Positions 56,476 to 64,000 of a DNA stretch of 64,000 nucleotides are shown piece after piece. Source of the stretch: Endothia cerciana. Its lineage: Eukaryota > Ascomycota > Sordariomycetes > Diaporthales > Cryphonectriaceae. Made by a program: the position numbers and the translations under genes. The notes below the pieces were generated by a model. It saw nothing but the letters and a program-made list of their open reading frames with translations. It had not been told where the DNA came from and did no database searches. Where the stretch lies: NCBI GenBank assembly GCA_026119935.1, contig JALRMH010000053.1, positions 62,001 through 126,000 on the forward strand, in the 5' to 3' direction. Position 1 is the first letter of the stretch; the number at the start of each line of letters is the position of its first letter.

Positions 56476-58815
56476 CTGGCGGGTATCCGTCAGCTCACGG
56501 TCCCGGGGAGGGGAATGGCAGCAAAGGCCATCGAAGGGGCACCATGGATGGCCCTGATGCCAACAAACGGGGGTACTCGAACGTACATTCTGAGGTCCAG
56601 TCGATAGTACCAGCCGCCGAGGCCAGCGGCGTTATGCTCGCCAGCCATAGTGAGGTTGCTAATGAGGGCTTCATGGCGATACCACGCCACCAGCATTCAC
56701 GTGTCCGGCGTGAAGACAGATTACCGGTAGGAAGACCAACAGGTGAGGTAGTGCGCTCAAGTATGAGATGGATGACGAACGGTCAAAGGACCGAAACTCA
56801 GGGAGGACGAGCAGGAGGGGCCCATCAGGGCGAGCCACCCCATGGGGGAGGGCCGCCAAGTTCATTCAATCTGGACGAGGGAAAAGGGGCCTGTCAAGGT
56901 TGCTCGTCTCTGAGGCGCAAGTGAAGCTGGCCTGGCCTGTGGGGCTCAACAGCCGGGGTCCCGTCGTCGTCACCCATGGCGATTGGTACGGCTTCGGCAC
57001 CTTGACCATGGGTTCGACCCACGGCGGTGGAACCTGAAGACATTGACACCGGGCTGTGGTGATTTGGCGATGCGGCTCAGAAATAGCACATAGCACATGA
57101 GACAGAGCTATGCCACACGAGAAGACGGGATGCTGTGGAAGACCGAGGGGACGGCCGGTCTCGCCTTGCGCGGACTGCGTCGTCAGCCACGCTCATTAGC
57201 GCGAGACTTGGTGACAAAGAAGACGGCTCTGGTATTGAGAGACCCAGGCTCTGTACGGGGTACGAGACGGGTGGAAGAAGGGCTCATACAAAGCAGACGC
57301 CGAGACACGTAGTGTGGTAAAGCACAAATGGGACCTAGGGGTCCTAATCTTGGATACCGGCACAGAAGTCGAGACGGGAGCACACCCCCTGACTTGGCGC
57401 GCGAGCAGGGCCCTAGACGTTTAGTCTCGGATCGCCTCGTGGCCCCGCCGCCTGGGAGATGGGTAGGGAAGGGTTATTCGCCGAGACGAGAAATTTCTCG
57501 AATACGAAGAGGCAAGACGCATTCCCGCCACGGGTTCTGATCCTCGTCTTCGCGTTCCGTTGTGCTGTAGTCTGTACGGAGCGTGCCTTCACGTGATGCA
57601 GCCTAGTTGGCATCTTTGGACGTCGGTCCTTCTCCCCAGGTCCAGCGAGTTTGTGCCTCAAGGAACCTGCCGAGCGCTGGGTCATGGATTGGATCTGGCA
57701 TTGCTGCTGATCATGCGGAGAAGGTTAGTGCCAACCTTCGCCCACGTGAGAGCGCGAGTTGTCGTCGATCCGAGCGACGACCACCCAACGTCTTCTTCCT
57801 GAGTAGGCTCGACCAGGAGATCCCAGACCCCCCAGTGCACACACCTGGCGTATGTCATGTCGTCGTGGGCCTGGCTGCCGGCACGGGAATTCTCATTGAC
57901 GTCCGGGACCGGTTGGTCGCGGTTCATCTCATGTCGAAAGCCGTCTTTTGTGTCTCATGTGCTGCTTCCGCCCTGCAGAACGCGTAACCTGGCGACCTGG
58001 AACTATACTGGGACGTAACATAGTCGGTGACTCTGACGAACGCGGCTTCAGGATCATCCAGGGAGAGGAGACACTGTGTCCAAGACTGCGCGCAACATTG
58101 CCGTCTAGCCGCCGGCCTGGTTATCAACATCAAAACTTCCAAATCTCGTCGCATAGCCCCACTCCACTCGTGGACGGCCCCGGGACGGACCATGATTGTC
58201 ACCAGAGTTGGTTTACTGACGGCCTCACCCCGTAAGCGGGAGTTGCACACGAGGGATCTTCGCATTGCGTCAAGAGGACAATTACAAGGTGCGACGCTGT
58301 ACCACTAAGCCCATCGAAAAATGATGGTGGCACGAAGAGGTCATGTAGGCTTGGTCCGATCCTCTGGTACCCACAGAGACGTATCACCATCTCCTTTATC
58401 TCTCTTCTTCTCACATACAATTCGAGAGAGCCGGGACCTGGAAGTTCGAAATGCCCCAGAATAGGCAGAGATGAGCTTTGCCAGCCCGCTCGCCTCTGTT
58501 TATGTGGTCATAGATGCGTCCGGTGCTGTTTTGACGTAAGGGTGCAGCTTAAGCCCCCGACGGCCCCCCACTTCGTGTAAGTCCATCTCAGTAAATATTC
58601 CCGGCGGCCGGAATGCTTTTCACTCCGTCACCATTGGACCGGCCGCCTCACAATTCTCCAGACCTCGCGATGATGATGCCCCGAGGTATTGTATCTGCTC
58701 AGTCCTTCAATAAGAGAATGGATCCCTCATGCCTTCACTCGTCCCATGATCACCTTGCGTCTACTCCCTTCAATCTCGACGTATCAGAAAAGATTGTGCC
58801 CACCACCCAAGCAAG
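56476..58815. other. intergenic, with GH76 5' exon and a tRNA-like relic
   Basis: The left part probably hides the first exon of the GH76 gene (a GEHNAAGLGGWYYRLDL stretch at about 56.6 kb and hydrophobic SALPHLLVFLPVICLH at about 56.75 kb). The remaining 1.7 kb has no supported protein gene; a tRNA-like sequence is listed separately. The last 300 bp should include the GH31 promoter. Confidence 0.45.
58230..58312 (-). pseudogene. tRNA-like relic resembling tRNA-Thr(TGT) with an intron
   Basis: On the minus strand an A-box-like TGGGCTTAGTGG is followed by GGTACAGCGTCGCA, an anticodon-loop-like CTTGTAA, an insertion of about 17 nt at the usual tRNA intron position, the matching stem TGCGA and AGATCC, then a weak B-box (GTGTGCAACTCC). 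The anticodon stem TCGCA/TGCGA pairs perfectly. The acceptor and T stems do not pair well, so this is probably a decayed copy. Identity as Thr rests on the TGT anticodon. Confidence 0.3.
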
Positions 58816-60831
58816 ATGTTCACCCAAAAGACCGGCCAGCTCATCTACACCTATGACCACGAGACCCTTGTAATCTGCCCATGGGGTCCCAACGCTCTGC
58901 GCGTACGCGCTACAAAGTGTGCCAGCATGCCCCCGGAGGGCTGGGCCCTCGACGAGCCGCCTCCTCCCACGCGCCACCCCCAGATCACCATCGACCCGGA
59001 CGGTGAACTTGCGACCATCGTGAACGGGAACACCCGTGCGGCCATATCCCGCCGCGGCAAGCTCACGGTCCACAATGCAGCCACCGACGAGCTCATCCTG
59101 GAGGAATACGCCCGCACGAGGACCGACGTGCGCGACCCGAAGGCCTCGGCACTGGAGGTGGAGGCGCGGGAGCTCAGGCCCAACGTGGGCGGGGACTACG
59201 CGCTGACGATGCGCCTCGAGTCCCTGTCGCGCGACGAGAAGCTGTACGGCATGGGCCAATACCAACAGCCCTACCTGAACATCAAGGGCTGCGACCTGGA
59301 GATGGCCCAGCGCAACAGCCAGGCGAGCGTGCCCTTCCTGCTGAGCAGCCTGGGCTACGGCCTCCTCTGGAATAACCCGAGTGTCGGGCGCGCCGTGCTC
59401 GGGACGAACGTTATGTCCTTCTCCGCCTCGAGCACGACGAAGCTGGACTACTGGATCGTGGCCGACCCGGACCCGAAGAACATCGTCGAGGCCTACTGCG
59501 CCGTCACGGGGAGGCCGCCGATGATGCCCGAGTACGGCCTCGGCCTCTGGCAGAGCAAGCTCCGCTACCAGACCCAGGGCGAGGCCCTGGCCGTGGCGAG
59601 GGAGTACAAGCGGCGCGGCCTCCCGATCGACGTGCTCGTCATCGACTTCTTCCACTGGCGCGCGCAGGGCGATTGGTCCTTCGACCCGGAGTACTGGCCC
59701 GACCCGCAGGCCATGGTGGACGAGCTGCGCTCCCTGGGCATCGAGCCCATGGTGAGCATCTGGCCCACGGTGGAACCGGCCAGCGAGAACTGGGAAGAGA
59801 TGCTCGAGAGGGGCCTGCTCATCCGCACCGAGCGCGGGTTCCGGGCGGTGATGGACTTCCAGGCGAACACGGTGCACTTCGACGCGACGAACCCAGAGGC
59901 GAGGGGTTACGTATGGGGGAAGGCCGCGAAGAACTATGGGCAGTATGGGATCCGGCTCTTCTGGCTTGACGAGGCGGAGCCCGAGTACCGGACGTACGAT
60001 TTTGATAACTGGAGATACCACCTCGGCCCCTCGCTTGCTATCGGCAACGTCTACCCACGGCAGTACTCACAGGCCTTCTTCGAGGGGGCCCTGGCGAAGG
60101 ATGGCAGCGGCAGGTTCAAGGGCCTAGACCCGAACACGGTCAACCTTGTCCGCTGTGCGTGGGCAGGTAGCCAGAAATACGGCGCCCTGGTCTGGAGTGG
60201 TGATATAGCCAGCAGCTGGGGCAGTCTGCGCAACCAGCTCGCCGCGGGACTAAACATGGGCATCGCTGGGATTTCGCACTGGACGACGGACATTGGGGGC
60301 TTCCACGGCGGCGACCCCGATGACCCGGACTTCAGGGAGCTGCTCGTGCGCTGGTTCCAGTGGGGTACGTTCTTGCCTGTGATGAGGCTTCACGGGGATC
60401 GATACCCGACAAAGAAACCACTGGGCGACAGCGGTGGCGGGAAGTGCCCATCAGGCGTGGATAATGAGGTGTGGTCGTACGGCGAGGAGGTCGGTGCGAT
60501 ACTGGAGCGCTACCTGAAGCTGCGGGAGAGCATGCGTGGATATGTGAGGGGCCTCATGAAAGAGGCGAGCGAAAGAGGGACACCGGTCATCCGGATGCTA
60601 TTCTTAGAGTTTCCCGACGACAAGCAGGCGTGGGAGATAGAGGACGAGTATATGTTTGGCAACAAATACCTCGTCGCCCCCGTGCTGTATGCTCGGTTGA
60701 CCAAGAGGAAGGTGTACTTTCCTGAGGGTCGGAAATGGAAGGAGATGGAAGGCGGGAAGACGTTCGAAGGCGGTACGACAGAAGAGGTCGACGCACCTCT
60801 AGACAAGATGCCGGTGTTCGAGCGAGTGTGA
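58816..60831 (+). CDS. GH31 alpha-xylosidase/alpha-glucosidase-like enzyme
   Basis: Retaining glycosidase of family GH31, intronless, 671 residues from the ATG at 58816. The N-terminal 200 residues form the usual beta-sandwich. The barrel begins near residue 235 (PPMMPEYGLGLWQSKLRYQT). The nucleophile is the Asp in RLFWLDEAEPE (residue 385) and the acid/base the Asp in LVWSGDIASSW (residue 463). Substrate loops include DVLVIDFFHWRAQGDWSFD and GISHWTTDIGGFHGG; this pattern (DFFHW, WLDEAEPE) is closest to the alpha-xylosidase branch (inference). No signal peptide is present (MFTQKTGQLIYTYD), so an intracellular enzyme acting on imported xyloglucan- or starch-type oligosaccharides is likely. The C-terminus is somewhat short, ending after KMPVFERV. 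High GC at third positions matches the core genes. Confidence 0.93.
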   Translation: MFTQKTGQLIYTYDHETLVICPWGPNALRVRATKCASMPPEGWALDEPPPPTRHPQITIDPDGELATIVNGNTRAAISRRGKLTVHNAATDELILEEYARTRTDVRDPKASALEVEARELRPNVGGDYALTMRLESLSRDEKLYGMGQYQQPYLNIKGCDLEMAQRNSQASVPFLLSSLGYGLLWNNPSVGRAVLGTNVMSFSASSTTKLDYWIVADPDPKNIVEAYCAVTGRPPMMPEYGLGLWQSKLRYQTQGEALAVAREYKRRGLPIDVLVIDFFHWRAQGDWSFDPEYWPDPQAMVDELRSLGIEPMVSIWPTVEPASENWEEMLERGLLIRTERGFRAVMDFQANTVHFDATNPEARGYVWGKAAKNYGQYGIRLFWLDEAEPEYRTYDFDNWRYHLGPSLAIGNVYPRQYSQAFFEGALAKDGSGRFKGLDPNTVNLVRCAWAGSQKYGALVWSGDIASSWGSLRNQLAAGLNMGIAGISHWTTDIGGFHGGDPDDPDFRELLVRWFQWGTFLPVMRLHGDRYPTKKPLGDSGGGKCPSGVDNEVWSYGEEVGAILERYLKLRESMRGYVRGLMKEASERGTPVIRMLFLEFPDDKQAWEIEDEYMFGNKYLVAPVLYARLTKRKVYFPEGRKWKEMEGGKTFEGGTTEEVDAPLDKMPVFERV

Positions 60832-61621
60832 CCAAGGAGCCGACTCCTTGCTATCCTGCTGCTATGGGGCCAGGTGAGACGGCTTTTGAGCCGTACGGCG
60901 AGAGCCTGTGGCACCGAACTGCTTCGTGGGAGGCCTAAGAAGTGCAACAGAGTACAAGCCGATCTCAGTAGTGTCAAGGCCTCGATACTGCACGGGGTCT
61001 TGCCTTGAAATAGGATGAGGTTGAAGCTATCGCGGAATCCGCGGCTACCAGTCTGCCGTTGTGGACAGCTAACTAACTCATCAACCCGTATGAGATCCAA
61101 AGCGTATCAAGAACTACTTCTTTAGCCTCTTTAAAGCAGTCCGCGATAGCACATATCAATTCCAACATAGATTCGACTGAGAGGGTGGGCGATTCTCTTG
61201 CTCGGCCACCGAATGTCTTTAGCTAGGGCCCACGGACTATTTTAAGGCTGTTTGCTCCCTTGGTATGCACCGTTTGCTAGCAATAACTGCTAACTTCTGC
61301 ATTAAATTCAACCTCTCACTTCGGATTCTCGGTAAGAAAATATCAATTCTATCAAGACCGTTGAGACCTTCAAGACCATTATCATCGTCGTCTTTAGCAT
61401 CATCAGTGCCCTTTGGAGACCAATCATCTACATGGCTAATTAAGACACAGAATCGATGTCTTCTTCAACGCGATCAAGACACTTCTTGCCCCCACCACCC
61501 GGCTACTCTGACCCCTCGACCGTTCCATTTGTTTGGCGTATGCCCTCAGGTTCCTGATGATTCGAATCGCCAGAAGCCCCCTGGCTGACAAATTAAGTGA
61601 GTGGCCCCGGACCTCATAGGA
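60832..61621. other. AT-richer gap with an unexplained open stretch
   Basis: Downstream of GH31. At 61464-61237 the minus strand reads about 75 codons without a stop and with A/T-ending codons, unlike its neighbours (see findings). No start codon or family match is evident. Confidence 0.4.
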
Positions 61622-62773
61622 TCAAAAGCAGAACCACCAGAATGGACGCTCCGCCGGTTCCTGACATACCTCATGTTTCAAATCCACCTCCAAGAAGTGT
61701 ACAGCCAGCCTCATCGTGCGAGCCTCTATCGCAGATGGGCGCTTCTGAGACTTGATCACGTTTTGCCTCGCGAGGTAGTCCTCATAGTCGGTATCACTCA
61801 TCCCCAACGCCTTACAGATCACGCGCTGGCTGTTCCAAGCAGCTTCAACAACTGTATCGGCGGTTTTCCCTTCACGTGTCCTTATCTTCCACGTTGCTAC
61901 CCGCGACGTGCCCACACAGACGAACCACAGCCCCCTCAGGCCGGAGCCGTCCGGCACCTCGTAGGGCCCCTGGACGCCGAAGAAGCCGTTGCGGACCACC
62001 GTCTCCGGGAAGGCCCTGGCACCGTCCCAGAAGCGGACGATGTGCTGCTGGAGGAGCGCGGCGACGAGGACGTAGTCGGCTTCGGGGAGGCGCCGCATCT
62101 CGGCCAGCTCCAAGGCGGGTGCAACCTCCGGCAAGATGTACTTCAAGTCGGTGACCTTTGTCATCTTGATGTCCTGGTTCAGGAGCATCAGGAGGGAGCG
62201 GCTGAAATAGTCGTGGCTGAAATACAGGGCGAATGCCTGCAGGTCCTCGTACTTGAGGGCCCCAGGCAGGTGGCTGAGATGGATGACGCGGGTGGGATTA
62301 TGCCGCGTCGCGTGGATCTCGCTCAGAATCCAGGGCCGCAGGAGAGACGTCGAGTAGTTGCTCCCCGCGTGGTCGTAGGCGGCGATGACGGGCATGTGCA
62401 TGTACAGGACCGAGAACCGACGGATTTCTGACATCAGCTCCTGGCTGTCGAGGCCCTGGTCGATAGAGACGATATCCGCGAACAAGTACTTGATCCGGCA
62501 TTGTTTGGCGTAGACAAGCGCACTTGCGAGGTTTCTAGACGGCACCGGGCGTCCTGTGTCGCCTTCTGTATCCCAGCGCCAGGAAACTACGGCGGCGTCA
62601 AAGGTTGCCAGGTCTGACGAGTCCTCTGGCAGCTCGATGAGGCCAACGCCTTCAGGCAGGTCCGTGGCGACCTTTCTCCACCTGGCGCTATTCTCCACGA
62701 GCCAGTCCAGACCCCGCTGACTAGTGTTGTCGACGACGAGCCCGTATAACCTTGCCGGGTGAATTTCAGTCAT
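61622..62773 (-). CDS. HET-domain-like protein, 383 residues
   Basis: Single exon from the ATG at 62773. Residues about 55-145 follow the layout of a fungal heterokaryon-incompatibility (HET) domain: FDAAVVSWRWDTE where HET has the Ser-Tyr/Trp-x-Trp-Gly box, LASALVYAKQCRIKYLFADI in place of the Ala..x..Trp-x-Asp-Ala-Leu/Val region, SIDQGLDSQELMSEI like CINQ.d..E, and FSVLYMHMPVIAAYD. The match is to the pattern and not to exact residues, so the family call is tentative. The C-terminal 200 residues are mixed helix and strand with no known domain. No membrane segment is seen. HET proteins trigger death on meeting non-self; whether this one does is not known. Start and stop are unambiguous. Confidence 0.65.
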   Translation of the reverse strand: MTEIHPARLYGLVVDNTSQRGLDWLVENSARWRKVATDLPEGVGLIELPEDSSDLATFDAAVVSWRWDTEGDTGRPVPSRNLASALVYAKQCRIKYLFADIVSIDQGLDSQELMSEIRRFSVLYMHMPVIAAYDHAGSNYSTSLLRPWILSEIHATRHNPTRVIHLSHLPGALKYEDLQAFALYFSHDYFSRSLLMLLNQDIKMTKVTDLKYILPEVAPALELAEMRRLPEADYVLVAALLQQHIVRFWDGARAFPETVVRNGFFGVQGPYEVPDGSGLRGLWFVCVGTSRVATWKIRTREGKTADTVVEAAWNSQRVICKALGMSDTDYEDYLARQNVIKSQKRPSAIEARTMRLAVHFLEVDLKHEVCQEPAERPFWWFCF

Positions 62774-63442
62774 GATGTTGAGTATCGTTTTGCGAGGCTG
62801 AGGGGGTTGGGGGAAAGAAAAGTTGCGGGTGCCTGTTGAAGGTTCTAATAAGACTTGGACTCGACTACGTGGTTCAGTGGGCAGGACAAGACTGGCTCTG
62901 AGGAGGAATCAGCGATCTGCAGCCTAGTTACTCCCAGCTGACCATTGATGGCTCAAGCACTGATCCAGTGACAACAGCCGGCGGTGGCGAAGCGCGGAGC
63001 CTCACCGGGGGTGAACGGCCAGACGGCGATGGAACCAAGGAACTGAGATGCACCTCGCAGGACACTTGGATGATTATGGAGCGATGCCAGGCTGCTGTAC
63101 ACAACACAGCCAGTTAACACCCGAGAGAGCTGTGTACCCGTAAATATTTTGGGTTAGATGGGTGAGAAGTATGCTTTCATTATCAAGTCGTCGACTCCGT
63201 GAAGACGTACACTGGTCATGTTGCAATAGCGATGCCGAGCAAAGGCCTCCAGAGATGGAGGCCGTGTAAACTATCAATCGCTCCAAACCCACCTGTCCCT
63301 CTTCTCAAACACCCGCTGTAGTAATCCATAGGTGCACCCTGGATCCCAAAGAACTCAGAACGCCTAAAGCATCTAGTTCCGATCAAATATGTCCTGGAGA
63401 AAAAGGCATGCTATCATTCTGGACTGATAACCGATCACAGTG
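62774..63442. other. intergenic gap
   Basis: Promoter region of the HET-like gene and the 3' side of the edge gene. No gene, RNA or repeat is recognised. Confidence 0.5.
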
Positions 63443-64000
63443 TCACTGCCTCCCAGACCCGTCCTGGCCAGGCCTCACCTCACCATGACTCTCCACCGGT
63501 ATGAACCTTGGCATGGTAGCCACGTCCATACCTGGCACACTCACCGCCCCCGTGACGGGCGGGCCGTAGTGTCCATGCAGCGAGCGCGTCCCGGTCATCG
63601 ACTCGTCGATGCTCCCCAAGGCACTGCCTGACCTCTCCGCGCCGTGCGGCCCGTCCAGAGGACTCACGGTATTGGTCCCCCTCCGCCTCGGGCGGGTAAC
63701 ATGCGCCAGCGGTGGCCTGTTGGTCGTGGTCGTCGAGATCGGGGAGACGAGGTTATTGATACTCGGATTCGTAGACTGCCGTCTGTGCCGGCGCGGAGAG
63801 CGCCGGTCGTGGGCCCAATGCGGCCCGTTACTCTCCGTCTCGGTGTCGGAGCCGGGGAGCTCGGGCCTGAACCCGCCGTCCACGCCGAGCTCGAACGTGT
63901 GGCCGGAAGGAGACCCGGGACCACGCTGCGAGCTGTACTCGTCACTGCCCCCCGACAGCTCGCTCGCCTCACTGGCATGGCGACGGTGCGACGGTGCGTA
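63443..64000 (-). CDS. C-terminal part of an unknown protein (continues past the right edge)
   Basis: One minus-strand frame is open from the window edge to the stop at 63443, 185 codons. It is polar and low in complexity: HASEASELSGGSDEYSSQRG, then PELPGSDTETESNGPH, an Arg-rich RRSPRRHRRQS, and a Gly/Pro-rich end. Such tails close many fungal membrane receptors and regulators, but nothing here fixes a family. The rest of the gene lies outside the window. Confidence 0.5.
   Translation of the reverse strand, partial: YAPSHRRHASEASELSGGSDEYSSQRGPGSPSGHTFELGVDGGFRPELPGSDTETESNGPHWAHDRRSPRRHRRQSTNPSINNLVSPISTTTTNRPPLAHVTRPRRRGTNTVSPLDGPHGAERSGSALGSIDESMTGTRSLHGHYGPPVTGAVSVPGMDVATMPRFIPVESHGEVRPGQDGSGRQ

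Noticed and set aside
58750..60021. 423-codon frame antisense to the GH31 gene
   Set aside because: A shadow of a GC-rich gene; the plus strand carries the full GH31 domain with both catalytic Asp residues.
1..64000. CRISPR arrays, prophage or bacterial operons
   Set aside because: No spaced direct repeats, and the genes have spliceosomal introns and fungal families.

Overview
The window looks like nuclear DNA of a filamentous ascomycete (Pezizomycotina, probably a Sordariomycete; this is inference). The genes have short introns, mostly 50-110 bp, with GT...CTRAY...AG signals. The set is fungal-specific: DASH subunit Dad3, a Chs7-type chaperone, a DUF7025-AAA ATPase, a DUF7708 protein, fructosyl amino acid oxidase and a GH76 wall mannosidase. 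All exon joins below were read by eye and checked for reading frame and for family consensus.

Layout. 1-13 kb is mostly housekeeping: a TDT-family transporter cut by the left edge (it contains an 8-nt micro-exon), an unknown 781-residue protein, a 69-residue membrane protein, mitochondrial ribosomal protein uS5m, Dad3 divergent from a Cog7-like Golgi tether subunit, and a mitochondrial carrier. 13-31 kb is accessory. It holds microsatellites, a long decayed zinc-finger gene, a divergent pair made of a DUF7708/STAND-like protein that lacks its Walker A motif and a DUF7025-AAA ATPase, then three tandem copies of a small family sharing a KRVRWT-SED motif. Two of those copies are broken. An LYR/DUF1763 mitochondrial protein closes the block.

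31-50 kb has an acidic nuclear-type protein, a long-tailed sugar transporter of the MFS, a small secreted protein, a gene-poor stretch of about 6 kb, a Chs7-like gene just downstream of a (TGACC)12 array, and a small membrane protein. 50-64 kb is metabolic: a naphthol-reductase-like SDR, fructosyl amino acid oxidase, a GPI-type GH76 enzyme, an intronless GH31 enzyme, a HET-like protein, and a partial gene at the right edge.

The genes do not form one obvious pathway. Two themes stand out. One is wall and carbohydrate turnover (Chs7-like, GH76, GH31, sugar transporter, Amadori-product oxidation). The other is the 15-30 kb block, whose NLR-like, AAA and zinc-finger families are typical of fast-evolving fungal accessory genome. 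Intergenic DNA carries about a dozen G or C runs of roughly 10-14 nt.
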